The position numbers and the translations under genes were made by a program. Source: Streptomyces roseicoloratus (GTDB lineage: Bacteria > Actinomycetota > Actinomycetes > Streptomycetales > Streptomycetaceae). Taken from it: DNA of 64,000 nt. The notes under the pieces were generated by a model that ran no database searches, had not been told where the DNA came from, and saw only the letters and a program-made list of their open reading frames with translations. The first letter of the stretch is position 1, and each line of letters opens with the position of its first letter. Where the stretch lies: positions 1-64,000 of the forward strand of contig NZ_SDOY01000181.1 in NCBI RefSeq assembly GCF_004117935.1. The letters run 5' to 3'. This document shows, in pieces, positions 8,845 through 16,871 of the stretch.

Positions 8845-10344
8845 CTACTTCCGGCTGTAGTTCGGCGCCTCGACCGTCATCTGGATGTCGTGCGGGTGGC
8901 TCTCCTTGAGGCCCGCCGCGGTGATCCGGACGAAGCGGCCCTTGGACTCCATCTCCGCGATGCTGGCCGCGCCCACGTAGCCCATGGTCTGGCGCAGGCC
9001 GCCGACGAGCTGGTGCAGCACGTTGGCGAGCGGGCCGCGGTAGGGCACCTGGCCCTCGATGCCCTCGGGGACGAGCTTGTCGTCGGACGACACCTCGGCC
9101 TGGAAGTAGCGGTCCTTGGAGTACGACCGGCCCTGGCCGCGGGACTGCATGGCGCCGAGCGAGCCCATGCCGCGGTACGACTTGAACTGCTTGCCGTTGA
9201 TGAAGAGCAGTTCGCCGGGCGACTCCTCACAGCCCGCGAGGAGGCTGCCGAGCATCACGGTGTCGGCACCGGCGGCCAGCGCCTTGCCGATGTCGCCGGA
9301 GTACTGCAGGCCGCCGTCGCCGATCAGCGGGATGCCCGCCGAGCGGGCCGCGAGGGAGGCCTCGTAGATGGCGGTGATCTGCGGGACGCCGATGCCGGCG
9401 ACCACGCGGGTGGTGCAGATGGAGCCGGGGCCCACGCCGACCTTGATGCCGTCGACACCGGCGTCGATCATCGCCTGGGCGCCGTCACGGGTGGCGACGT
9501 TGCCGCCGATCACGTCGACGTCCACGCTCGACTTGATCTTCGCCATCCAGCTCAGGGCGTTGCTGTTGTGGCCGTGCGAGGTGTCGACGACGAGGAAGTC
9601 CACACCGGCCGCGGCGAGCGCCTGGGCGCGCTCCAGGGACTCGGGGCTGGCGCCCACGGCGGCGCCGACGAGCAGCCGGCCCTCGGAGTCCTTCGCCGCG
9701 TTCGGGTACTGCTCCGCCTTGACGAAGTCCTTGACGGTGATGAGGCCCTTGAGCACGCCCGCGTCGTCGACCAGCGGCAGCTTCTCGATCTTGTGGCGGC
9801 GCAGCAGCTCCATGGCGTCGACGCCGGAGATGCCGACCTTGCCGGTGACCAGCGGCATCGGCGTCATGACCTCGCGGACCTGACGGCTGCGGTCGCTCTC
9901 GAAGGCCATGTCGCGGTTGGTCACGATGCCCAGGAGCTTGCCGTCCGGGCTGGTGACCGGGACACCGCTGATGCGGAACTTGGCGCAGAGCGCGTCCGCC
10001 TCGGCGAGCGTCGCCTCCGGGTGCACGGTGATGGGGTCGGTGACCATGCCGGACTCGGAACGCTTGACGAGGTCGACCTGGTTGACCTGGTCCTCGATCG
10101 AGAGGTTCCGGTGCAGCACGCCGACGCCGCCCAGCCGGGCCATCGCGATCGCCATGCGGGACTCGGTCACCTTGTCCATCGCCGCGGACAGCAGCGGGAT
10201 GTTGACCCGGACGTTGCGGGAGATGCGGGACGAGGTGTCGACCGCGTTGGGGAGCACCTCGGATGCACCCGGCAGCAACAGCACATCGTCGTAGGTCAGC
10301 CCGAGTGTCGCGAATTTCTCGGGCACTCCGTCGACGTTGGTCAT
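8845..10344 (-). CDS. guaB: Inosine-5'-monophosphate dehydrogenase
   Basis: Catalyses NAD-dependent oxidation of IMP to XMP, the committed step of GMP synthesis. 499 residues, the expected length. The ATG follows GGGGAAGG and gives the usual N-terminus TNVDGVPEKFATLGLTYDD. The Bateman domain (two CBS motifs, about residues 95-215) is inserted in the barrel. The catalytic loop GPGSICTTR carries the nucleophilic Cys near residue 310, followed by the flap with RGMGS. A stem-loop separates it from guaB3 downstream, and the sigma factor gene lies about 140 bp upstream. Confidence 0.97.
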   Translation of the reverse strand: MTNVDGVPEKFATLGLTYDDVLLLPGASEVLPNAVDTSSRISRNVRVNIPLLSAAMDKVTESRMAIAMARLGGVGVLHRNLSIEDQVNQVDLVKRSESGMVTDPITVHPEATLAEADALCAKFRISGVPVTSPDGKLLGIVTNRDMAFESDRSRQVREVMTPMPLVTGKVGISGVDAMELLRRHKIEKLPLVDDAGVLKGLITVKDFVKAEQYPNAAKDSEGRLLVGAAVGASPESLERAQALAAAGVDFLVVDTSHGHNSNALSWMAKIKSSVDVDVIGGNVATRDGAQAMIDAGVDGIKVGVGPGSICTTRVVAGIGVPQITAIYEASLAARSAGIPLIGDGGLQYSGDIGKALAAGADTVMLGSLLAGCEESPGELLFINGKQFKSYRGMGSLGAMQSRGQGRSYSKDRYFQAEVSSDDKLVPEGIEGQVPYRGPLANVLHQLVGGLRQTMGYVGAASIAEMESKGRFVRITAAGLKESHPHDIQMTVEAPNYSRK

Positions 10345-10483
10345 GACACCTTCCCCAATGGCCTTGATCGGTGCGGATGTCCATGCTAACGGCCCGCGGC
10401 GGTGTCTCATTCCACGAGCAAGATCAGCCGGCAGCTTTGGAGGTTCCTACGTGTACGTGAGGGACACCCGCGGCCGCCGGCCC

Positions 10484-11176
10484 TTACTGCTCGGCCAGCG
10501 CCCGCAGTCGGCTCAGTGCCCGGTGCTGGGCGACCCGTACCGCCCCCGGGGACATGCCGAGCATCTGCCCGGTCTCCTCGGCGGTCAGGCCGACGGCCAC
10601 CCGCAGGACCAGGAGCTCGCGCTGGTTCTCCGGGAGGTTGGCGAGCAGCCTCTTGGCCCATTCGGCGTCGTCGCTGAGCAGCGCGCGCTCCTCGGGGCCG
10701 AGCGAGTCGTCGGGCCGCTCGGGCATCTCGTCGGAGGGCACGGCCGTCGATCCGGGGTGCCGCATGGCGGCCCGCTGGAGGTCGGCGACCTTGTGTCCGG
10801 CGATGGCGAAGACGAAGGCCTCGAAGGGCCTGCCGGTGTCCTTGTAGCGCGGCAGCGCCATGAGCACGGCGACGCAGACCTCCTGGGCGAGGTCCTCCAC
10901 GAAGTGGCGGGCGTCACCGGGCAGCCGGTTCAGCCGCGTACGGCAGTAGCGCAGGGCGAGCGGATGCACGCGCGCGAGGAGGTCGTGCGTGGCCTGCTCG
11001 TCCCCCTCGACGGCACGGTGAACGAGTGCTCCGATCTCCCCCTGCCCGGCGGGCACGGGTGACCCCACGGTCTCGTCGTCGCGCATCGCTCCATGGTGCC
11101 TCGGCGCCCGCTCGTTCGCGGCACCGCGCCCGTAGTTGTGCACCGAAGCGTTATGAGCAGGTGCGCCGGGACTCAT
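10484..11176 (-). CDS. shbA: ECF-type sigma factor, SigD/ShbA group
   Basis: A 230-residue sigma-70 family protein: sigma region 2 about residues 65-135 (DLAQEVCVAVLMALPRY, FEAFVFAIAGHKVADLQR) and region 4 about 180-225 (LPENQRELLVLRVAVGLTAEETGQ, helix-turn-helix). It matches in position and type the sigma factor located between guaB and bldM in streptomycetes, which I recall as ShbA of S. griseus (needed for hrdB transcription) and SigD of mycobacteria; that naming is from memory. Two starts are possible: the ATG used here, preceded by a purine-rich stretch, or an ATG 30 codons further in. No anti-sigma gene adjoins it. Confidence 0.82.
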   Translation of the reverse strand: MSPGAPAHNASVHNYGRGAANERAPRHHGAMRDDETVGSPVPAGQGEIGALVHRAVEGDEQATHDLLARVHPLALRYCRTRLNRLPGDARHFVEDLAQEVCVAVLMALPRYKDTGRPFEAFVFAIAGHKVADLQRAAMRHPGSTAVPSDEMPERPDDSLGPEERALLSDDAEWAKRLLANLPENQRELLVLRVAVGLTAEETGQMLGMSPGAVRVAQHRALSRLRALAEQ

Positions 11177-11341
11177 CTCCTGCGCCCTCCCCTTCCGCTC
11201 GATCTCCGCCGGCTGGTCCGACTCGTCCGTCTCGTCCCCGAGGAACTCCACGCCTTCAAGGATGCGGCATTCCGCGGGGAAGTGACACAAGCCCACCCCG
11301 TCCGCCCCGCGGCGGACGGGGACGCGGCCGGCGGCCGCGGG

Positions 11342-11953
11342 TCAGCGCACCAGGCCCCAGCGGAATCCGAGCGCGACGGCGTGCGCCCGGTCCGAGGCGC
11401 CCAGCTTCTTGAAGAGGCGCCGGGCGTGGGTCTTGACGGTGTCCTCGGAGAGGAAGAGCTCGCGCCCGATCTCCGCGTTGGACCGGCCGTGGCTCATGCC
11501 CTCGAGGACCTGGATCTCACGGGCGGTGAGGGTCGGCGCGGCGCCCATCTCGGCCGAGCGCAGCCGGCGCGGGGCGAGCCGCCAGGTCGGGTCGGCGAGC
11601 GCCTGGGTGACGGTGGCCCGCAGCTCGGCGCGGGAGGCGTCCTTGTGCAGGTAGCCCCGGGCGCCGGCGGCGACGGCGAGCGCCACGCCGTCCAGGTCCT
11701 CGGCGACGGTGAGCATGATGATGCGGGCGCCGGGGTCGGCGGACAGCAGCCGCCGGACGGTCTCCACGCCGCCCAGACCGGGCATGCGTACGTCCATCAG
11801 GATCAGGTCCGAGCGGTCCGCACCCCAGCGGCGGAGGACTTCCTCCCCGTTGGCCGCGGTGGTCACGCGCTCGACGCCGGGCACGGTCGCGACCGCGCGG
11901 CGCAGGGCCTCTCGGGCAAGCGGGGAGTCGTCGCAGACGAGGACGGATGTCAT
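11342..11953 (-). CDS. bldM: BldM, atypical NarL-type response regulator of development
   Basis: 203 residues, matching BldM closely. Receiver domain 1-120 (CDD, LMDVRMPG with the phosphorylatable Asp position, HKDAS), then a LuxR/NarL helix-turn-helix about 140-200 (LTAREIQVLEGMSHGRSNAEI, VKTHARRLFKKLG). The ATG lies 6 bases after GGAGGT. BldM controls aerial hypha and spore formation genes, as a homodimer or with WhiI. It has no adjacent sensor kinase, in keeping with its orphan status. Its promoter at 12087-12114 fits the sigma-BldN consensus. Divergent from whiD. Confidence 0.97.
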   Translation of the reverse strand: MTSVLVCDDSPLAREALRRAVATVPGVERVTTAANGEEVLRRWGADRSDLILMDVRMPGLGGVETVRRLLSADPGARIIMLTVAEDLDGVALAVAAGARGYLHKDASRAELRATVTQALADPTWRLAPRRLRSAEMGAAPTLTAREIQVLEGMSHGRSNAEIGRELFLSEDTVKTHARRLFKKLGASDRAHAVALGFRWGLVR

Positions 11954-12414
11954 GCCTGACCTCCGCAACTCTCGCGGCTGAAGCGCGTCACCTTGAGCCT
12001 CCAGGGCTGGTACGAATCGTCACCTGTGCGGTTGACGCCCTCGGACACCTGCCCGAGTGCTTGTTCCTTCAACCGCCTCCGCACTCTCAACGATGGTCAC
12101 TCGAAAGAGTTACGGGTCGGACGGCCGCCTTCGGCACTCCGCGTAAGGGCCCGTACGCGGATCAGAGCGTCGCAGGTCACCCGTCCTCCAGTCGAAGCTA
12201 TGCCCCATTTAGCGGGTTTTCTTCCCTTTTTGCGGTGTCTGTGGCTAGATTCGCAATGAGTCATATTTACATCTACTCAGTCAGTAGTTGTACGGTCGGA
12301 TCGAACCCGCAGGAGCGGGTACCCGAGACCCACGGAGGGGGCAGAGGGCCCCGTCCGATCAGCCATACACCCGCCCACCTATCCGTTCGACACGGTTTCA
12401 AGGGGACAAGCGCA
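11954..12414. other. Divergent bldM-whiD regulatory region
   Basis: 461 bp without a gene. Apart from the bldM promoter, the whiD-proximal part (about 12200-12300) is the most AT-rich stretch of the neighbourhood and should hold whiD promoter elements. It includes a small hairpin ACCCGC-AGGA-GCGGGT at 12305-12320 in the whiD leader. I could not assign a -35/-10 pair for whiD. Confidence 0.6.
12087..12114 (-). promoter_or_regulatory. bldM promoter, sigma-BldN type
   Basis: On the minus strand a -35 element CGTAAC (12109-12114) is followed after exactly 16 bp by a -10 element CGTTGA (12087-12092). This is the arrangement reported for the sigma-BldN-dependent bldM promoter. It would give a leader of roughly 125 bases before the bldM ATG. 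Confidence 0.8.
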
Positions 12415-12777
12415 ATGGCAGATTTCTCCCGCCTTCCCGGACCCAACGCCGATCTGTGGGACTGGCAGCTGCTCGCGGCCTGCCGAGGGGTCGACAGCTC
12501 CCTGTTCTTCCACCCCGAGGGTGAGCGCGGCGCGGCACGGAGTGCGCGCGAGAACTCGGCGAAAGAGGTCTGCATGCGGTGCCCGGTACGCGCGGAGTGC
12601 GCGGCACACGCGCTCGCCGTACGGGAGCCCTACGGCGTCTGGGGCGGCCTCACCGAGGACGAACGCGAGGAACTCATGGGCCGGGCGCGCAACCGCCTGG
12701 TCTCGACGGCGGCCGGCCCCGCGGCCACCGCGGCACGGGCGTCGACCACGAGCTCGGCCGGCGTGACACACGCATGA
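12415..12777 (+). CDS. whiD: WhiD, WhiB-like iron-sulfur regulator
   Basis: 120 residues. The ATG follows AAGGGGAC. Four Cys positions expected to hold a [4Fe-4S] cluster are present: one in LLAACRG and three in CMRCPVRAEC. The Wbl signature GVWGGLTEDERE and a basic C-terminus (RARNRL) follow. WhiD is required for late spore septation and maturation, and Wbl proteins act by binding region 4 of the principal sigma factor. The Ala/Thr/Ser-rich tail after GRARNRLV is longer than strictly needed. It lies divergently from bldM, as in other streptomycetes. Confidence 0.96.
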   Translation: MADFSRLPGPNADLWDWQLLAACRGVDSSLFFHPEGERGAARSARENSAKEVCMRCPVRAECAAHALAVREPYGVWGGLTEDEREELMGRARNRLVSTAAGPAATAARASTTSSAGVTHA

Positions 12778-13300
12778 AGGAACGTTTCTCCACAGAGGTG
12801 TGACACACAGGGGCGTGACGCACAGGGGTTTCTGACGGGGTGACAGCGCCGGACCGCCGGACCGCACCCGGCCGTCGCCGGCCCGGCACGCCGCACCGCA
12901 CGCCGCCCGGGGGCGCGCGGCGGGCTCGTGGTCACCCGCGGGGCACCCGTACGGCCCGACTCCCGTCCGTCCGTTCGGCCTGACCCGCGCGCGGGCCGTG
13001 GCCCGGACGGACGCGGGCCGCTCACTCCGACGGGCGCGCCGTCCTCACCCCGTCGGCGGAAGACGGGTCACCCCGACGGCCGGGGGGCGTGCGGCGGGGC
13101 CGCCGTCGGCGCTCCGCCGGTGGAGCGGGGGCGTCCACCCGTACGGACGCGGATGGGACCACCCGTACGGACGCGGGTCCGTGTCACCCGGGTGGAGTCA
13201 GGGTCGCGCACCGGAGTCGCCGCGACCGCCGGCGTGCCTTCCCGCCGGAACCGGCGGCCGGGATCCGGCGGAGTCCGTCCGGCGCCGTCCGGGCCCGGCG
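12778..13300. other. GC-rich intergenic region without a recognisable gene
   Basis: About 520 bp between whiD and the minisatellite at the end of the LysR gene. It begins with short direct repeats (GTGACACACAGGGG / GTGACGCACAGGGG) and later carries repeated CCCGTACGGACGCGG units near 13138-13170. All long frames through it are of biased arginine/proline composition, with no domain or ribosome binding site. I see no gene. Confidence 0.6.
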
Positions 13301-13454
13301 GGCTCGGGAAGCGGCGGACCAGGCGCGCCCGCCGGGCCGGGGAAGCGGCGGACCAGGCCATTCAGGAGCCGGTCGGCTCGGGAAGCGGCGGACCAGGTCG
13401 TTCAGGAGCCGGTGGGCTCGGGAAGCGGCGGACCAGGCCGTTCAGGAGCCGGTG
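13301..13454. repeat. 40-bp minisatellite reiterating the LysR gene 3' end
   Basis: Units beginning GGAAGCGGCGGACCAGG start at 13307, 13341, 13381 and 13421. The last three are spaced exactly 40 bp and are nearly identical. Each full unit ends with TTCAGGAGCCGGT, which on the minus strand encodes the terminal Thr-Gly-Ser-stop of the LysR protein. The array therefore looks like a tandem duplication of that gene's end. Confidence 0.85.
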
Positions 13455-14362
13455 GGCTCCGGGGTGCGGCCCGTGCGGGCGGCGGCGTGGGTGAGTTCGT
13501 CGAGGGTGGCGGCGACCGCGGGGACCTGGGCCAGGTCGGGAAGGGTCAGCGCCACGATCTCCCGCTCGACGGCCGGTTCGACCGTCACGGCGACGGCTCC
13601 CCTCGGCCGTACGGACTCCACCGCCAGCTCCGGCAGCACCGCCACGCCCAGGCCCGCGCTCACGAGCCCCACGACGGCCGGGTAGTCGTCGGTGGCGAAG
13701 TCGATCCGGGGCGTGAAGCCCGCCGTCTCGCAGACGTCGACCAGTTGGCGGCGGCAGCGCGGACAGCCCGCGATCCACGGGTCGTCGGCGAGCTCGCCGA
13801 TCGCGACGGAGCCGGCGCCGGCCAGCCGGTGCCCCTCGGGCACCAGGCCGACGAGCCGGTCGGCGAGGAGCGGGCGGACGACCAGGTCGTCCCAGGAGTC
13901 GGGGCCCGCCCCGTAGCGGAAGGCGAGTGCCACGTCGCAGTCGCCCTCGCGCAGCATCTCCACCGAGCGCGGCGGCTCGGCCTCGACCAGGGAGACCCGG
14001 GTGCCGGGGTGGGCCGCGCGCAGGGCGGCGAGGGCGGTGGGGACCAGGGTGGAGCTGCCGCTGGGGAAGGAGACGAGGCGGACCCGGCCGGCCCGCAGGC
14101 CCGCGATCGCGGCGACCTCCTCCTCGGCGGCGGTCAGTCCCGCCAGGATGCCGGAGGCGTGCCGGACCAGCGCCTCACCGGCCTGGGTGAGCCGCATCTC
14201 GCGGCCGGTGCGCACCAGCAGCGGCGTGCCGGCGGAGGATTCGAGCGCTTTCATCTGCTGGCTCACCGCGGGCTGAGTGCAGCCGAGTTCGCGGGCGGCG
14301 GCGGAGAACGAGCCGGTCGCGGCGACGGCGCGCAGGACGCGGAGGTGGCGGGCCTCGATCAT
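13442..14362 (-). CDS. LysR-family transcriptional regulator
   Basis: 306 residues with an N-terminal winged helix-turn-helix (residues 1-60, LRAVAATGSFSAAARELGCT, QPAVSQQMKALE) and a periplasmic-binding-like effector domain. In the latter a pair of cysteines (CPRC) lies around residue 200, which could make it redox- or metal-responsive; that is inference. The ATG is at the divergent junction with the MOSC gene 90 bp away, so the MOSC gene is the natural candidate target. The 3' end, including the stop codon, is part of a 40-bp tandem repeat that continues past the gene. Confidence 0.9.
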   Translation of the reverse strand: MIEARHLRVLRAVAATGSFSAAARELGCTQPAVSQQMKALESSAGTPLLVRTGREMRLTQAGEALVRHASGILAGLTAAEEEVAAIAGLRAGRVRLVSFPSGSSTLVPTALAALRAAHPGTRVSLVEAEPPRSVEMLREGDCDVALAFRYGAGPDSWDDLVVRPLLADRLVGLVPEGHRLAGAGSVAIGELADDPWIAGCPRCRRQLVDVCETAGFTPRIDFATDDYPAVVGLVSAGLGVAVLPELAVESVRPRGAVAVTVEPAVEREIVALTLPDLAQVPAVAATLDELTHAAARTGRTPEPTGS

Positions 14363-14414
14363 GCTTCGAGCATAAGCGATACTTGGAAGCGACGCCGAAT
14401 TCCACTGATCAACT

Positions 14415-14446
14415 TTGAGGTCGGGAGGGTCGGCCGCGGTTAGGGT
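14415..14446 (+). promoter_or_regulatory. Probable promoter for a leaderless MOSC mRNA
   Basis: A TAGGGT -10 element at 14441-14446 ends 6 bases before the MOSC ATG, and there is no ribosome binding site. TTGAGG at 14415-14420 could be the -35, though the 20-bp spacing is long. This placement suggests transcription starts at the A of the ATG. Confidence 0.5.
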
Positions 14447-14452
14447 CCCGGT

Positions 14453-15133
14453 ATGGATCTCCCCATGGAACTACTCAGCGTGAACGCCGGCCGGGCCACG
14501 GCCGTGGACTACACCGCCGCCCCGTCGGGGCTGACGGGCATCGACAAGCGGCCGGTCGACGGACCCGTACGGATCGAGGCGCCGCGGCCGGGCGGGGCCA
14601 GTGGTGTCGCCGGTGACGCCGTCTGCGACCTGCGGTTCCACGGCGGCGCGGACCGGGCCGCGTACGCGTTCGCGCGCGAGGACCTGGACGCCTGGGAGCG
14701 GGAGCTGGGCCGGACGTTCGCCCCCGGCTCCTTCGGCGAGAACCTCACCACCCGGGGTCTCGACGTCAACAACGCCCTGATCGGCGAGCGGTGGCGGATC
14801 GGCGACCAGGTGGTCCTGGAGGTGACCGGCGGCCGCATCCCGTGCCGCACCTTCGCCGGATTCCTCGAGGAGAAGGGCTGGGTCCGCCGCTTCAACGCCT
14901 CGGCGGCGGGTCCCGGCGCGCTGCTCCGGGTGATCGTCCCGGGCGAGGTACGGGCCGGCGACCGGATGGAGATCGTGCACCGCCCCGCCCACGACGTCAC
15001 CGTCGCCCGGCTCCACCACGCCGCGACGGCCGACCGCACGCTGCTGCCGGAGACGCTGGTGGCGGCGGAGTGGATGGAGTCGGGACTGCTGGGTCTCGCG
15101 CGGTCGTACGCGGAGAAGTACGGGGAGAAGTAA
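14453..15133 (+). CDS. MOSC domain protein (YiiM-like)
   Basis: 226 residues. MOSC domains bind sulfur or molybdenum-cofactor species; YiiM relatives reduce N-hydroxylated bases. Seen here: LRFHGGADRAAYAF, FGENLTTRGL, IGDQVVLEVTGGRIPCRTFAGF with the conserved Cys of the family, and FNASAAGPGALLRVI. An in-frame ATG four codons in is an alternative start. The C-terminus ends in AEKYGEK, the first unit of a repeat that continues beyond the stop codon (see the repeat at 15108). A divergent LysR gene is a likely regulator. No reductase partner is adjacent. Confidence 0.88.
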   Translation: MDLPMELLSVNAGRATAVDYTAAPSGLTGIDKRPVDGPVRIEAPRPGGASGVAGDAVCDLRFHGGADRAAYAFAREDLDAWERELGRTFAPGSFGENLTTRGLDVNNALIGERWRIGDQVVLEVTGGRIPCRTFAGFLEEKGWVRRFNASAAGPGALLRVIVPGEVRAGDRMEIVHRPAHDVTVARLHHAATADRTLLPETLVAAEWMESGLLGLARSYAEKYGEK

Positions 15134-15230
15134 GGGAAGTAAGGGAAGAAGTACGGCGAGAAGTTCGGAGAGGAGTTCGGGGAGAAGTACGGCGAGGAGT
15201 TCGGGGAACAGTTCGGGGAGCGGCAGGCGC
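15108..15230 (+). repeat. 12-bp repeat (GAGAAGTACGGC-like) across the MOSC stop codon
   Basis: About nine degenerate copies of GAGAAGTACGGG/GAGGAGTTCGGG. Reading frame is kept through two TAA codons, so readthrough would add KYGEKFGEEFGEKYGEEF and similar residues. It looks like an expanding 3' coding repeat now cut off by stop codons. Confidence 0.75.
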
Positions 15231-15313
15231 GGCACCGGTCGGGGTGACCGGTGGGTGGACGGGACGGCTTCCGCACACACGGCGTCCACACACCGCGGGT
15301 TACCGTGCCGCGT

Positions 15314-16087
15314 ATGACGACTGCACTGATTACGGGGGCGACGGCCGGCATCGGCGCCGCCTTCGCCCGGCGGCTCGCCGCCGACGGACACGACGTGGTG
15401 CTGGTGGCGCGCGACGTGAAGCGCCTGCGGGAGCAGGCGACCGAACTGCACGACCGGCACGGGATCGAGGCCGAGGTGCTGGCGGCGGACCTGTCCGAGG
15501 AGGACGGGATCGCCGCCGTGGAGGCCCGGTTGTCCGACACCAAGCGCCCGGTCGACCTCCTGGTGAACAACGCGGGGTTCGGCAACAAGGGCCGCTTCCT
15601 CGAGGTGTCCATGGCCGACGAGCTCACCATGCTGAAGGTGCACTGCGAGGCGGTGCTGCGGCTGACGTCCGCGGCGGCCGCCTCGATGCGCTCGCGGGGC
15701 CGGGGCGGGATCGTGAACGTCGCCTCGGTCGCCGCGTTCGTGCCCCGCGGCACCTACGGGGCCTCCAAGTCGTGGGTCGTGCAGTTCACCCAGGGCGCGG
15801 CGCGGGACCTCGCGGGCAGCGGGGTGCGGCTGATGGCGCTGTGCCCCGGCTTCGTCCGGACGGAGTTCCACCAGCGGGCGGGGATGGGCACGGACAACAT
15901 CCCGGGCTGGATGTGGCTGGACGCGGACAAGCTGGCGGCCGCGGCGCTGTCCGACCTGGCCCGGGGCAAGTCGCTGTCCATCCCGGACCCCCGGTACAAG
16001 GCACTGATGGGCGTCGTGAAGCTGGCGCCGCGCGGGCTGCTCGGCGGCGTGTCCTCGAAGGCGGGACGCAAGTACGGGCCGAAGTAG
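15314..16087 (+). CDS. Short-chain dehydrogenase/reductase (classical SDR)
   Basis: 257 residues with the NAD(P)-binding TGATAGIG near the N-terminus, NNAG around residue 92, the catalytic Ser in NVASVAAF and YGASK (Tyr-X3-Lys). The start is the ATG giving TTALITGATAGIG; an in-frame extension upstream is low quality. The substrate is unknown; the overall pattern (VARDVKRLREQATEL, GVRLMALCPGFVRTEFHQ) resembles the DltE/YqjQ-type acyl or ketone reductases of actinobacteria. It stands alone between two repeat tracts. Confidence 0.9.
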   Translation: MTTALITGATAGIGAAFARRLAADGHDVVLVARDVKRLREQATELHDRHGIEAEVLAADLSEEDGIAAVEARLSDTKRPVDLLVNNAGFGNKGRFLEVSMADELTMLKVHCEAVLRLTSAAAASMRSRGRGGIVNVASVAAFVPRGTYGASKSWVVQFTQGAARDLAGSGVRLMALCPGFVRTEFHQRAGMGTDNIPGWMWLDADKLAAAALSDLARGKSLSIPDPRYKALMGVVKLAPRGLLGGVSSKAGRKYGPK

Positions 16088-16110
16088 GTCCGTAGCCGAG
16101 GACGAGGGGA

Positions 16111-16245
16111 ACCCGGGGACTCGGACGGGCGGGTACGGAGCGGAGCCCCGGGGCACGGACGGGCGGGTACGAGGAGGGGCCCCGGGGCGCGGACGGGCAT
16201 GTGCGAAGAGGAGCCCCGGGGCGCGGACGGGCGGGTACTCAGGGG
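16111..16245. repeat. 34-bp tandem repeat, four units
   Basis: CCCCGGGG cores start near 16111, 16146, 16180 and 16214, each followed by a CGGACGGGCGGGTAC-like sequence. Units are 34-35 bp, directly adjoining, with no unique spacers, so this is a minisatellite, not a CRISPR array. It lies in the 212-bp gap after the SDR gene. Confidence 0.85.
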
Positions 16246-16260
16246 GAGTTGAGTACCCGC
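16231..16260 (+). terminator. Stem-loop downstream of the SDR gene
   Basis: An 11-bp perfect stem GCGGGTACTCA / TGAGTACCCGC with an 8-base G-rich loop, at the end of the 34-bp repeat array and 40 bp before the next gene. Likely terminator. Confidence 0.65.
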
Positions 16261-16299
16261 GCACTGCTCTGATGGGCTGCGGCCGGGGATTCTCTGGCC

Positions 16300-16728
16300 A
16301 TGGACCGGACACTTCTGAGACTCTCGCCGCTGCTGACGGCTCTCGCGGCGGCCGCGGCCTGGGCGGCATGGCTCGGCTGGGACCAGGCGCGCGACGTGCA
16401 CCCGGACGGCTCGGTGAGCGGGCCCTACGAGGCATGGCAGGTCGTCGGGCTCGTGCTGACCCTGTCGGCGCCGCTCTTCTGGACGGCGTCCCGGCGGCAC
16501 GTCGTCGCCGGTGCGCTCGGCACCTCGGCCGGGCTCACCGCCGCCGCCTGGGTCGACTGGTCGGACGACGCCAGCGGCCTCTCCATGATCGGCGTGGTCA
16601 TGGTCTTGCTCGGGAGCCTGGCGGCGACCTTCGGCGCCTCCGCTCTCGTCGCCTCCGTCACCGGGCGCCGTGGGCGAGGCCGAGGCCGGCCTGAGGGACG
16701 GGGCGGGTTCCCGGACGCGCCCGCGTAG
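16300..16728 (+). CDS. Small integral membrane protein, unknown function
   Basis: 142 residues with four predicted membrane segments (about 10-26, 45-62, 67-84 and 93-117) and a short basic, Gly/Pro-rich tail. I do not recognise a family. It lies between a terminator-like hairpin and the operator of the next regulator gene, so it is probably monocistronic. The ATG is the only sensible start; no strong ribosome binding site is visible. Confidence 0.65.
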   Translation: MDRTLLRLSPLLTALAAAAAWAAWLGWDQARDVHPDGSVSGPYEAWQVVGLVLTLSAPLFWTASRRHVVAGALGTSAGLTAAAWVDWSDDASGLSMIGVVMVLLGSLAATFGASALVASVTGRRGRGRGRPEGRGGFPDAPA

Positions 16729-16773
16729 GAGAATCCTGGGGACGCCGTGATCGGGCGTCAAGGAGAGTGGAGT

Positions 16774-16805
16774 GAATGATCGAAATTTCTTGCGTTCGAT
16801 CATTC
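16774..16805 (+). promoter_or_regulatory. Operator upstream of the DeoR/LacI-type regulator
   Basis: A perfect 11-bp inverted repeat GAATGATCGAA / TTCGATCATTC with a 10-bp AT-rich spacer, 66 bp before the regulator's GTG. The half-site TTCGATCA reappears immediately before the sugar transporter operon, so this is probably the regulator's own binding site (autoregulation). Confidence 0.75.
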
Positions 16806-16871
16806 TGCTGCTGATCTGCTCTATGGTCGGGAGACGACCACCACCGCCAGGGGAACCGAGGGGACCACGCC

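Noticed and set aside
7364..8860. Long plus-strand open frame opposite guaB3
   Set aside because: Antisense shadow of a well-recognised gene; low-complexity His/Asp/Ala/Gly product.
12998..14443. Plus-strand open frame through the LysR minisatellite
   Set aside because: Mostly complement of the LysR gene and of a tandem repeat; no homology pattern.
14363..14452. LysR T-N11-A operator between the LysR and MOSC genes
   Set aside because: ATAAGCGATACTTGG-like sequence is suggestive but no clear inverted repeat with the right spacing could be defined.
13301..16245. Possible CRISPR array from the short repeats
   Set aside because: Units are directly adjacent without unique spacers, and no cas gene is present.
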